Of a stretch of 64,000 nucleotides of DNA, positions 45,806 through 53,726 are shown in pieces. Under the pieces are notes generated by a model. The model saw only the letters and a list, made by a program, of their open reading frames with translations. It had not been told where the DNA came from and searched no databases. This DNA is from Paenibacillus cymbidii (GTDB taxonomy: Bacteria > Bacillota > Bacilli > Paenibacillales > NBRC-103111). The stretch spans positions 124,001 through 188,000 of the forward strand of contig NZ_SHLX01000006.1 of the NCBI RefSeq assembly GCF_004764705.1, in the 5' to 3' direction. The position numbers and the translations under genes are program-made. The first letter of the stretch is position 1, and each line of letters begins with the position of its first letter.

Positions 45806-45935
45806 AAATAAGCCATGTTTGATGGCCTATTGGGCCTGAAATGGCTGACCGTGAGGAAATAGCCCGTGTTTTCGCTGGCTATTTTGGTCGATGCGCGGAA
45901 AAAGAGGCCAATAGGCCATTTTTATAGGCTATTTT
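45806..45935. repeat. Three-dyad intergenic element, AATAGCC family, copy 3 (one dyad lost)
   Basis: A starts at 45807, B at 45858 and A at 45910, giving spacings of 51 and 52 bp. The element is 130 bp, about 62 bp shorter than the other copies, as if exactly one B dyad and its spacer were removed. It lies between the phosphotransferase start and the ALDH stop. Confidence 0.92.
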
Positions 45936-45984
45936 GCAAAAACGCAGGCCCGCTTCCCGCGGCAGCCTGCGTTTTGCATTCCTT

Positions 45985-47442
45985 TTACAACAAAAATGAG
46001 ACAAACTTCAATTCGGTCATTTCCTCCGTGGAGTAATGGATGCCTTCTTTGCCGACGCCGCTGTTCTTGACGCCGCCGTACGGCATGTTGTCGACGCGGA
46101 ACGACGGGATATCGCCGATGATGACGCCGCCGACCTCCAGCCGCTCCGCCGCGTCGAACGCGCGCGCGATCGATGTCGTGTACACGCCGGCCTGCAGGCC
46201 GTATTCCGAGTCGTTGACGCGCGATATCGCCTCGTCCCATGTGTCGTAAGGCTCGACGACCACGATCGGGCCGAACGCCTCCTGGCACGAAACGGCCAGC
46301 TTGTCGCCGGCGCCGGTCAGAATCGTCGGCTCGAACACGGAGCCGCGCTGCTTGCCGCCGCAGACGATGCGGGCCCCCATCCGCTCCGCGTCGGCCACCC
46401 AACCGGCGATGCGCGCCGTCTCCGCCGGCTGGATCAGCGCCGACACATCGGTTGCGGCGTCCTGCGGATCGCCGAGCACCAACGCCTCCGCCTTGGCCTT
46501 CATCGCGGCAAGGAACGGCTCGAATAGCTCGCGCAACACGTAGATGCGCTGCACCGAAATGCACACCTGGCCGGCAAAATTGAACGCCCCCTCGACACAT
46601 CGCGCCGCCGCGGCGTTCAAATCGTCCGTACTGTCGACGATCACGCCGGCGTTTGAACCAAGCTCGAGCGTCACCCGCTTCAGGCCCGCCTTCTCCTTGA
46701 TGCCGAGGCCGACCGGCACGCTTCCGGTGAATGTGACCATCTTAACCCGGCTGTCGGTGACGAGCCGATCGCCGATCGCACCGCCGCGTCCGGTGACGAC
46801 ATTGAGCGCGCCGGCCGGCAGCCCCGCCTCGGCAAAAAACTTCGCAATCAGCAGCGCGCTGAGCGGCGTCTGATAAGCCGGCTTGAGCACCACCGTGTTG
46901 CCGGCGGCGAACGCCGGTCCAAGCTTGTGTGCGACCAGATTGAACGGGAAGTTGAACGGCGTGATCGCCGCCACGACGCCGAGCGGTTCGCGCTTCGTGA
47001 AGCCGAAGCGGCCTTTGCCGCTTTTCGCGGCGTCGAGCGGTACTGTCTCGCCGTGCAGCCGTTTCGCTTCTTCGGCCGCGAACTTGTACGTCTCCGCCGT
47101 GCGCGCCAGCTCCGCCCGCGCCGCCTTCAGCGGCTTTGCGTTTTCGTGCGCGGCGATCAGTGCGCACAGCTCGATGTTCTCCTCGATCAGCTGTGACACT
47201 CGCTCCAGAATGCGCGAGCGCTCGTACGCCGTCAGCCGGCGCATCGCCGGCGCCGCTTGCTGAGCCGCCTGCAGCGCCGCTTCGACATCGTCCGGCTGAG
47301 CGAGCGGGATAAGCGCAACAAGATGGCCGTCGTACGGGCTTTTCAGCTCATAATGCTGCGCCCCCTCCACCCAATTGCCGCCGATAAACAGCTGCGTTGG
47401 CACGCTCTGAAGCGCCGTGTCGGTCGTTTTTGCCATCGTCAT
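45985..47442 (-). CDS. NAD(P)-dependent aldehyde dehydrogenase
   Basis: 485 residues. ITPFNFPFNLVAHKLGPAFAAGN and FTGSVPVG form the cofactor site. The catalytic Glu is in LELGSNAG and the catalytic Cys in GQVCISVQR. It resembles lactaldehyde, succinate-semialdehyde or glycolaldehyde dehydrogenases. With the adjacent iron ADH it would convert an alcohol through its aldehyde to an acid. AAGGAGAG precedes the ATG. It is the last gene of the LacI operon. Confidence 0.93.
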   Translation of the reverse strand: MTMAKTTDTALQSVPTQLFIGGNWVEGAQHYELKSPYDGHLVALIPLAQPDDVEAALQAAQQAAPAMRRLTAYERSRILERVSQLIEENIELCALIAAHENAKPLKAARAELARTAETYKFAAEEAKRLHGETVPLDAAKSGKGRFGFTKREPLGVVAAITPFNFPFNLVAHKLGPAFAAGNTVVLKPAYQTPLSALLIAKFFAEAGLPAGALNVVTGRGGAIGDRLVTDSRVKMVTFTGSVPVGLGIKEKAGLKRVTLELGSNAGVIVDSTDDLNAAAARCVEGAFNFAGQVCISVQRIYVLRELFEPFLAAMKAKAEALVLGDPQDAATDVSALIQPAETARIAGWVADAERMGARIVCGGKQRGSVFEPTILTGAGDKLAVSCQEAFGPIVVVEPYDTWDEAISRVNDSEYGLQAGVYTTSIARAFDAAERLEVGGVIIGDIPSFRVDNMPYGGVKNSGVGKEGIHYSTEEMTELKFVSFLL

Positions 47443-47468
47443 CGGAATCTCTCCTTCTCTCGCGCTGT

Positions 47469-48644
47469 TTAGAACCCCGTGTAAGCTTTGCGGTAAATGC
47501 CCAAAATCTTCTGCTCGTTCAACCGATACGGCGTGTTGTTCAGCAGCCGGTCGATCTTCGACGCTTGCTGCGCCATCAGCGGCAGCGCCGCTTCGTCAAC
47601 GCCCAGCTCGCGCAGCGTCGACGGCAGGTCGAGCGTGCGAAGCAGGCCGTACAAATACTGAACGACCGCCTGCGGCGCCTCGTGCGGCCGGTGCGCATAA
47701 TCGCCTAGCTGCAGGAAGCCGGCAACATCCGCGAACGCTTCCGTACAAGTCGCCGCCGTCACGTCGAACACATACGGCATCAGCAGCGCATTCGCGACAC
47801 CGTGCTCGATGTGATACTTGCCGCCGAGCGGGTACGCCAGCGCATGCACCGCGCCGACGCCGGCGTTGCCTAGCGCGATGCCGGCAAGCAGGCTGACCAT
47901 ACTCATGCCGACGCGGCCTTCGATGTTGCTGCCGAAGTGGACCGCCTTCGCGATGTTCGGCGCGAACAGCTTCATCGCCTGCTCGGCGTACATTCGCGTC
48001 AGAGGCGTCGCGCGGACGGCGATGTACGATTCGATCGCATGCGTAAAGGCGTCGACGCCGGATGCGGCCGTCACTTTCGGCGGGCACGACAGCGTCAGCA
48101 GCGGGTCGACGATCGCCACGTCCGGCAGCAGCGCGTGGCTGACGATGCCGCGCTTCACTTCGGTCGCTTCGTCGCCGAAGATCGCGTTGTACGTCACCTC
48201 GGAGCCGGTGCCCGACGTCGTCGGCAGCACGACGCACGGAATCGTGCGGTTCGGAATAACCGCCGTGCCGGCCATGTACGGCTGCGGGTCCTCTTTGTCC
48301 ATCAGCGCGGCCGTCGCCTTGGCCGTATCCATCGCGGTGCCGCCGCCCAAACCGACGATCAGCTCGGCTTTCGCTTCCTGCATGAAGCGAATCGTCCGCG
48401 CCAGAAGCGGGAACGTCGGTTCGCCGGCGATGTCGGTGAACGTCGTCACCTCGAACTCCGCCTCCCGCAGCATCGCGGCAATTTGCTCGACGACGCCGGC
48501 GCGCTCCAGCCCCTTATCGCTGATCAGGCCGATACGTTTGACGGGGTAAAGCTTCAACTCCGGAATAAGCGTCTGCAGCGTTTGCGTGCCGAACCGCAGC
48601 ACCTTGGGCAGACGAATTTCGCTGACTTGACCGGGAATGAACAT
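47469..48644 (-). CDS. Iron-containing alcohol dehydrogenase
   Basis: 391 residues, group III ADH. The NAD site is GLGGGTAMDTAKATAAL, then PTTSGTGSEVT and metal ligands in GVDAFTHAIESY and GAVHALAYPLGGKYHIEHGVANALLMPYV. It resembles FucO or other short-chain diol dehydrogenases. The start is 24 bp after the LacI stop, and it is followed by the ALDH gene. Confidence 0.93.
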   Translation of the reverse strand: MFIPGQVSEIRLPKVLRFGTQTLQTLIPELKLYPVKRIGLISDKGLERAGVVEQIAAMLREAEFEVTTFTDIAGEPTFPLLARTIRFMQEAKAELIVGLGGGTAMDTAKATAALMDKEDPQPYMAGTAVIPNRTIPCVVLPTTSGTGSEVTYNAIFGDEATEVKRGIVSHALLPDVAIVDPLLTLSCPPKVTAASGVDAFTHAIESYIAVRATPLTRMYAEQAMKLFAPNIAKAVHFGSNIEGRVGMSMVSLLAGIALGNAGVGAVHALAYPLGGKYHIEHGVANALLMPYVFDVTAATCTEAFADVAGFLQLGDYAHRPHEAPQAVVQYLYGLLRTLDLPSTLRELGVDEAALPLMAQQASKIDRLLNNTPYRLNEQKILGIYRKAYTGF

Positions 48645-48668
48645 CGTGATCGCTCCTCTGTCGTTTCA

Positions 48669-49727
48669 TCATGGGATCTTCGGTTCGGGAATGCCCGGCT
48701 TGACGCTGTCCGGACACGCTCCTGTCGTTTTGCGGATGACCAGTTGCGGTTCCAGCACCACGTTCTTTTTTTCGTCGCCGGCTTCGTCCTTCGCTTCGAT
48801 TACACGCAGCAGCTGCTGCAGCGCAAGCTGGGCCATGGCCGTCTTCTGCGCGGAAATGGTCGTCAGACCGATGTACGGATTGTCCGCCCAGTCGATGTTG
48901 TCGTAGCCGATGACCGACAAGTCTTCCGGAATGCGCAGCCCGGCGCGCGAAGCGGCGTCCAGCACGGCGATCGCCATCTGGTCGGTCGTGGCGAACACGG
49001 CGGTCGGCCGGTCCTTCCGCTCGAGCAGCCTCCTGGTGAACGCAAGCACTTCCGCGTATGTGTACGCTCCCTTATAAACGAGCCGCGCACGCGAATCGAA
49101 GCCGAAATCGCGCATCCCGGCCCGGAAACCGCGGTAACGATGGTAAAAAGTCGTAAACTGGAACGGTCCCGCGATGAAGGCTGCCTTCCGGTGCCCCAAC
49201 GCCGCCAAATGGCGCATCGCCATATAGGCTCCCATGTAGTTGTCCGCTTCCACGGACGGCAAGCTGCCATCGTCGAGATTGCGGTTGTAGAGCACAACCG
49301 GCATGCCTTTGGCGGCAAGCTCCTTGACGCGCTCGTCGGTGCGCGTGACCGAAGCGACGATGATGCCGTCGACCCGCTTGGCGGCAAGCGTACGCAAGCA
49401 GCGGGCGAACAGCGCGTCGTCGTAGTCGGTGTCGAGCATGATGACTTCGTAGTCGCTTTCGTGCGCGCTGCGGATGATGCATTTGGCCGTCTCCGCGTAG
49501 AACGGGTTGGACAAATCGCCGACGATCAGCCCGAGCGTGCTCGATTTGCTCCTGACCAGGCTGCGCGCCACGGCGTCCGGCGTAAACTGCAGCTCCTGGA
49601 TCGCCTGCAGCACCTTCGCCCGCGTCGATTCGCGAATGTGCGGATGGTTGTTGAGCACTCGCGAAACGGTCGGCTGCGAAACGCCGGCCCTGCGGGCAAC
49701 ATCGATGACGGTCGGCTTGCGCTTCAT
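48669..49727 (-). CDS. LacI-family transcriptional repressor
   Basis: 352 residues. The N-terminal LacI helix-turn-helix with hinge is TVIDVARRAGVSQPTVSRVLNNHPHIRESTRAKVLQAI. The ligand domain has LGLIVGDLSNPFYAE and later VFATTDQMAIAVLDAAS and VIGYDNIDWA. It precedes the ADH and ALDH genes and has a palindromic operator in its own promoter, so it probably represses the whole operon. AAGGAGGGCG precedes the ATG. Confidence 0.93.
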   Translation of the reverse strand: MKRKPTVIDVARRAGVSQPTVSRVLNNHPHIRESTRAKVLQAIQELQFTPDAVARSLVRSKSSTLGLIVGDLSNPFYAETAKCIIRSAHESDYEVIMLDTDYDDALFARCLRTLAAKRVDGIIVASVTRTDERVKELAAKGMPVVLYNRNLDDGSLPSVEADNYMGAYMAMRHLAALGHRKAAFIAGPFQFTTFYHRYRGFRAGMRDFGFDSRARLVYKGAYTYAEVLAFTRRLLERKDRPTAVFATTDQMAIAVLDAASRAGLRIPEDLSVIGYDNIDWADNPYIGLTTISAQKTAMAQLALQQLLRVIEAKDEAGDEKKNVVLEPQLVIRKTTGACPDSVKPGIPEPKIP

Positions 49728-49750
49728 GCGGCGCCCTCCTTTTCGGCCGA

Positions 49751-49801
49751 TATGAATACGTATTCATAAAGAGTATAAACGGCCTTTGGCCGTTTCGTCA
49801 A
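49751..49801 (-). promoter_or_regulatory. Promoter and palindromic operator of the LacI-ADH-ALDH operon
   Basis: Reading leftwards: TTGACG (49796-49801), an 18-bp spacer and TATACT (49772-49777), then the perfect 18-bp palindrome TATGAATACGTATTCATA (49751-49768). The central CG fits LacI-family operators, and its place over the transcription start fits repression. Confidence 0.75.
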
Positions 49802-49868
49802 TGAGCGGTGCAAGGAGATTACGACGGGAGCGAACCGGGCAGTTGGCAAAAGAGAGCGGAGCGAGCGG

Positions 49869-50390
49869 GTGCAAACGAAAGATGAAGCTAGTCATAACCT
49901 TGCGGAGCGAGCAGGGGCGGCGGGAGGAGCGGCTGGCAAGTTGGAGGCGGAGCGAGCGGGGGCGGCGGGAGGAGCGGCTGGCGAGTTGGAGGCGGAGCGA
50001 GCGGGGGCGGCTGGAGGAGCGGCTGGCGAGTTGGAGGCGGAGCGAGCAGGTGCGGCGGGAGGAGCGGCTGGCAAGTTGGAGGCGGAGCGAGCGGGGGCGG
50101 CGGGAGGAGCGGCTGGCGAGTTGGAGGCGGAGCGAGCGGGGGCGGCGGGAGGAGCGGCTGGCGAGTTGGAGGCGGAGCGAGCGGGGGCGGCGGGAGGAGC
50201 TGCAGGAGAGTTGGAGACGGAGCGAGCGGGGGCGGCGGGAGGAGCGGCTGGCGAGTTGGAGGCGGAGCGAGCGGGTGCGGCGGGAGGAGCTGCAGGAGAG
50301 TTGGAGACGGAGCGGGCGGGGGCGGCGGGAGGAGCTGCAGGAGAGTTGGAGACGGAGCGGGCGGCAGATGCGCGCAGAGAATCGATATGA
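49869..50390 (+). CDS. Possible low-complexity repeat protein (15-residue repeats)
   Basis: A GTG start (GGAG about 7 nt upstream, weak) opens a 173-residue frame consisting of ten copies of AERAGAAGGAAGELE and ending after TERAADARRESI. Across copies, variable sites are mostly third codon positions (GCG/GCA, GGG/GGT, GCG/GCT, GGC/GGA, CGA/CGG). Only two first-position changes (Lys/Glu and Ala/Thr) occur. That favours this frame over others, which would show more replacements. However, the sequence is GC-rich and stop-free in other frames too, so it may be a non-coding minisatellite. No known family is recognised. Confidence 0.3.
   Translation: MQTKDEASHNLAERAGAAGGAAGKLEAERAGAAGGAAGELEAERAGAAGGAAGELEAERAGAAGGAAGKLEAERAGAAGGAAGELEAERAGAAGGAAGELEAERAGAAGGAAGELETERAGAAGGAAGELEAERAGAAGGAAGELETERAGAAGGAAGELETERAADARRESI
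49902..50351. repeat. 45-bp minisatellite, ten copies
   Basis: A 45-bp unit beginning GCGGAGCGAGCGGGGGCGGC is repeated ten times without gaps, with an eleventh partial copy. Units differ at a few positions and related variants alternate, as expected from unequal exchange. Confidence 0.95.
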
Positions 50391-50650
50391 TTTTTCGCAT
50401 CTATTTTCGAAACCCAGGCTCAAATCGCGTATTCTGTATGCGCTGCATTTGACGGGTGCCCCCTCCAATCTGTATGATTTTTCGCATACATTGTTACGCA
50501 CCCCCGCCGATTTCCGAAGCTGGGAACGGTTAATCGGCAGCCTCAAAATATCGCCTGTTTGCACAACCCCCTTCCTGTTCCGCGTTAGCCTGACAACATT
50601 GCTGCCGCCCAGCCACCCCCCCAATTTTGTCAAGTTAAGGCAATTTTCAG

Positions 50651-50850
50651 CCTTACAGCGGCATTTCGGTGAGCGGCGGATGAAATAAGGCTGATTTCAG
50701 CCTTACAGCGGCGTTTTGGTGAGCGGCGGATGAAATAAGGCTGATTTCAGCCTTACAGCGGCGTTTTGGTGAGCGGCGGATGAAATAAGGCTGATTTCAG
50801 CCTTAAAGTGGCGTTTCGGTGAGCGGCGGATGAAATAAGGCTGATTTCAG
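50651..50850. repeat. 50-bp tandem array, four copies, with AAGGCTGA/TCAGCCTT dyad
   Basis: The unit from CCTTACAGCGGCGTTTTGGT to AAATAAGGCTGATTTCAG repeats at 50651, 50701, 50751 and 50801 with a 50-bp period. A partial copy follows at 50851. The arms AAGGCTGA and TCAGCCTT form a hairpin. The same dyad occurs alone near 30541. Confidence 0.93.
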
Positions 50851-50872
50851 CCTTAGAGCGGGTGGCCAGCAA

Positions 50873-50976
50873 CTGCAGCGCATGAAACATGCGCAAAACG
50901 CGCCGCGGCGGATCCGCAAAGCAGCTGCAGCGCATGAAACATGCGCTAAACGCATCGCGGCGAACGGCAGACGAAA
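50873..50976. repeat. Two-copy 52-bp repeat related to the 30121 array
   Basis: CTGCAGCGCATG-AAA-CATGCGC starts at 50873 and 50925, 52 bp apart. It is the reverse complement of the 30121 unit (CTGCAGCGCAGG-AAA-CCTGCGC) with both arms changed together, G to T on one side and C to A on the other, so pairing is kept. Confidence 0.85.
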
Positions 50977-51062
50977 TAAGGCCGATTTCAGCCTTCCAGT
51001 AGATCGGGACCACCATTACAGCTTAACCTGACAACATTGCTGCCGTCCCCGGACCGCCCGGT

Positions 51063-52349
51063 TCAACGGGCGGAGCTTATCCTGGGGTAACCGAAAAACG
51101 TCGGAACGCCGTTTTCGTTGCGGCCGATGCTGTAAGGGCGTATCTGATCGGAATGGCGGCGCGCCAGTTTCCCTTCGCCAACCGGGTATAGTTCAATATG
51201 CAAATTGCCGGCGAACCTTGTAAAGTACAATTTGCCGCCGATCCGTTCGATTTCGATTTTGTTTGGCAGGTACACGCCGCAATAGTCGAGGAGCGCGCTG
51301 TCGTCGACCGCAACCTCCTCGTGTTTGGCCGGAACCTCGACTTCGCCGCCGTGCACAAGCTCGGAAATCGCCTGCCCCAGCCGATACTGATGGATCGCTT
51401 CGTTGTTGGACAGGATGACGATGCTCAGATCGTCCTCGAATCCATGCTGCACATACGTGCCGATTCCGAGGTGATCGCCGCCGTGGGAGTAACAGTCCGT
51501 ACCGTTCACGTGTCGATGCTCCAGTCCGTAGCAATAATGGTTAAGATTTACGCCAAAAAACCGAACGTAGGATTGCACAGACAGCAACCGCCGATCCCGC
51601 AAACACTCGTACCAGCGGTACAAATCCGCGCAAGTGGAAATGACTGCGCCCGCACCGATGCTGTATTTTTCGTTGTAGTAGGGCGCTTTAACAACCTTGT
51701 CAAAATCGACGGCATAATTCGCGGACCGGCCCGCGAGCGGCTTGCAGCCGTCGTCGGTTTCCGTTTGCGTCATGCCGAGCGGCGCAAAAACGTTGTTGCG
51801 CATATAATCGCCAAACGCTTCCCCGGAAACGTGCTCGACGATCCAGGCCAGCAAGTTGTAGTTGGCGTTGTTGTAGTCGTATGCCGTACCCGGCGGTCGG
51901 ACAGGCTTCCCGATTATATACCGGCGAAAATATTCGTTACGCGAATAATTCATCCGGTTATAGCCGGCAAAAAAATCGTCCTCAAACGAATAAAAATTGG
52001 GCAGCCCCGACGTATGCCCCAGCAGATGATGCACGGTGACCGACTCGTCCACGTGCAGCTCGGCAGGGAGATACCGGGAGGCCGGCCGATCGAGGTCGAG
52101 TTTGTTTTGGTCATGGAGGAGCATCGCCGCAAAGGCGGTAAACTGCTTGGAAACCGAAGCAAGCGCAAAACGCGACTCCAGCCGGTTGCGAATGCCGAAC
52201 TCGATGCTGGCGTGCCCGTACGCTTCGGCAAACAACGTTTCGCCGCCGCGAATCACTTGAATGACCCCGTAAAAGTCCCATAGCGCCAAATAGTCGCGAA
52301 TATACGCCTCCAGCTTGCCGCACACTTCCCGCGCCCCGTTTTGCCGCAT
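51063..52349 (-). CDS. Serine hydrolase, class C beta-lactamase/penicillin-binding-protein-like
   Basis: 428 residues from ATG 52349. The catalytic Ser-x-x-Lys is SVSKQ, the Tyr-x-Asn is in AYDYNNANYNLLAWIVE, and the third motif is HGGDHLG. The N-terminal GVIQVIRGGETLFAEAYGHAS is typical of the esterase/peptidase branch of this superfamily. A C-terminal lipocalin-like beta-domain follows (KIEIERIGGKLYFTRFAG). No signal peptide is present, so a cytoplasmic esterase or peptidase is more likely than a resistance enzyme. A longer open frame upstream runs into a repeat element. Confidence 0.87.
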   Translation of the reverse strand: MRQNGAREVCGKLEAYIRDYLALWDFYGVIQVIRGGETLFAEAYGHASIEFGIRNRLESRFALASVSKQFTAFAAMLLHDQNKLDLDRPASRYLPAELHVDESVTVHHLLGHTSGLPNFYSFEDDFFAGYNRMNYSRNEYFRRYIIGKPVRPPGTAYDYNNANYNLLAWIVEHVSGEAFGDYMRNNVFAPLGMTQTETDDGCKPLAGRSANYAVDFDKVVKAPYYNEKYSIGAGAVISTCADLYRWYECLRDRRLLSVQSYVRFFGVNLNHYCYGLEHRHVNGTDCYSHGGDHLGIGTYVQHGFEDDLSIVILSNNEAIHQYRLGQAISELVHGGEVEVPAKHEEVAVDDSALLDYCGVYLPNKIEIERIGGKLYFTRFAGNLHIELYPVGEGKLARRHSDQIRPYSIGRNENGVPTFFGYPRISSAR

Positions 52350-52386
52350 GCTTGCGAACACGCTCCTTAAGATGACTCCTCGCCGC

Positions 52387-52577
52387 AAATAGCCCATAAA
52401 AAATGGCCTATTGCCCCCATTTTATCCCTTTCCTCGAAAATAGCCAGTGAAATCACTGGTTATTTCGTCCGATCCACCCCAAGCCGCACATTTCCGCCGA
52501 ATAGCCAGCGAAATCACTGGCTATTTTTCGGCCGGCGGGCATTTTCAACGAAATAGCCCATAAATCATCGCCTATTT
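52387..52577. repeat. Four-dyad intergenic element, AATAGCC family, copy 4 (inverted)
   Basis: This copy is the reverse complement of the others. A-type dyads start at 52388 and 52552 and B-type (AATAGCCAGTGA...TCACTGGTTATT, AATAGCCAGCGA...TCACTGGCTATT) at 52439 and 52500. Spacings are 51, 61 and 52 bp. I see nothing further in 52578-52699. Confidence 0.92.
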
Positions 52578-52699
52578 CATAAAACAATCCCTGCCGGCAC
52601 CCGCGGCAGGCAGCACCTCCTTCAACGCAAACAAGCGACTCCCGCGAAGCCATCGCATCGCTGCGCTCTTCGCGAAGTCGCCTGTTGCATAATAGCCGT

Positions 52700-53698
52700 T
52701 CAGCCGGCCAGATCCTTGCTGTACGGCGTATACGTGCGGTACACCTCGTACCCGAGCTTGCGGTAAAAATCGGGGATCCCCGTCGTATCGATGACGATGC
52801 TGTCGGCGCCGCGGCCGCGCAGGAAATGGATCGCCGCCTGCACGATGGCGAGGCCGTAGCCTTTGCCCCGGCAAGCGTCGTCGATGCCGAGCGGCCCGAT
52901 GCCGCCGAGCTCGCCGGCGAACAGCGGCGCCCAGTACACGTTCTGGGCGTAAATGTGCGACTCGCCGTCGTTGATGCGGCAGAAGCCGACCAGCTCGCCG
53001 CCTTCCTCGCACAGCACGAACTCCCGGCCATTGCCGCCGCGGTCCCAATACTGGATCGTCTGGTACGCCCAGCGGCCGGGGAAGCAGCGCTGCAGAAACG
53101 CGGCGAGCCGCTCCCGGTCGTCCGGTAACGCGATGCGAAACGTCGCGCCAGCGGCCGGCAGCGGCGTCGCTTCCGCCGCGGCTCCGTAGTCGCGCGCAAG
53201 GTCGACCCGCGGCTCGCCGCCCGAGTAGCCGCGCCGCTCGAACCACGCCGCGGCGTGGGCACACTGCTCCGGCACGCCGGGAAACATGCGCCAGTGGAAG
53301 TCGCCGCCGAGATGAATGCGGCTGACGCCGCAAGCGCGCAGCGCCTCTTCTGCGCGCCGCAGCAGCTCGCCGCCGACGCCGGCGCCGCGGCGGTCGCCGC
53401 GCACGAGCAGCGCGTGGATCCAGCCGTCGCGACCGTCGAACGACACGCCCGGCGTACCGTCCTGCCAACGCTTGGCCACAACGAAACCAACCGCCTCGCC
53501 GCTCGTTTCGTCAACCGCGAGCCAGGAGCCGTCCGCCACCACATTGGCGTCTTCAAAACAATTTTGCGCCACGATCCGCTCCCGCATAGGGAACGTCTCC
53601 CGCCATTCGCCGTTCCACAGCGCCGTAACCGCCGCCGCATGAATCGGCGCCAGCGGCACAAAAGCCACTCCCGCGCCGACGGCTTTTTTTCCGCCCAT
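52700..53698 (-). CDS. Tandem GNAT-fold acetyltransferase
   Basis: 332 residues from ATG 53698. Two GNAT modules are visible. The first has VSFDGRDGWIHALLVRGDRRGAGVGGELLRRAEE with the acetyl-CoA R-x-x-G-x-G loop. The second has GGIGPLGIDDACRGKGYGLAIVQAAIHFLRGRGA with R-G-K-G-Y-G. Two-domain GNATs often modify small molecules or drugs; the substrate is unknown. It lies upstream of the class C hydrolase and downstream of a Gfo/Idh gene. Confidence 0.87.
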   Translation of the reverse strand: MGGKKAVGAGVAFVPLAPIHAAAVTALWNGEWRETFPMRERIVAQNCFEDANVVADGSWLAVDETSGEAVGFVVAKRWQDGTPGVSFDGRDGWIHALLVRGDRRGAGVGGELLRRAEEALRACGVSRIHLGGDFHWRMFPGVPEQCAHAAAWFERRGYSGGEPRVDLARDYGAAAEATPLPAAGATFRIALPDDRERLAAFLQRCFPGRWAYQTIQYWDRGGNGREFVLCEEGGELVGFCRINDGESHIYAQNVYWAPLFAGELGGIGPLGIDDACRGKGYGLAIVQAAIHFLRGRGADSIVIDTTGIPDFYRKLGYEVYRTYTPYSKDLAG

Positions 53699-53726
53699 GA
53701 TTCCGTCTCGCCTCCCGCGCACCTGG

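Larger units (their letters stand above)
50585..51045. repeat. Repeat island bordered by a 23-bp direct repeat
   Basis: TTAGCCTGACAACATTGCTG at 50585-50604 recurs as TTAACCTGACAACATTGCTG at 51023-51042; both continue with CCG. They enclose the 50-bp and 52-bp arrays. Before it (50383-50585) a phrase TATGATTTTTCGCAT occurs twice. No coding gene is seen in 50391-51062. Confidence 0.7.

Noticed and set aside
50383..50490. Another four-dyad element with TATGATTTTTCGCAT
   Set aside because: Dyad centres near 50393, 50435 and 50480 are spaced about 41 and 45 bp and only the last has good arms, so the geometry does not fit.
49764..50633. Long minus-strand and second plus-strand frames (up to 300 residues) across the 45-bp minisatellite
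   Set aside because: All frames are open because the unit length is divisible by three and GC-rich. They give Arg/Ser-rich nonsense, lack start signals and show more replacements between copies than the AERAG frame.
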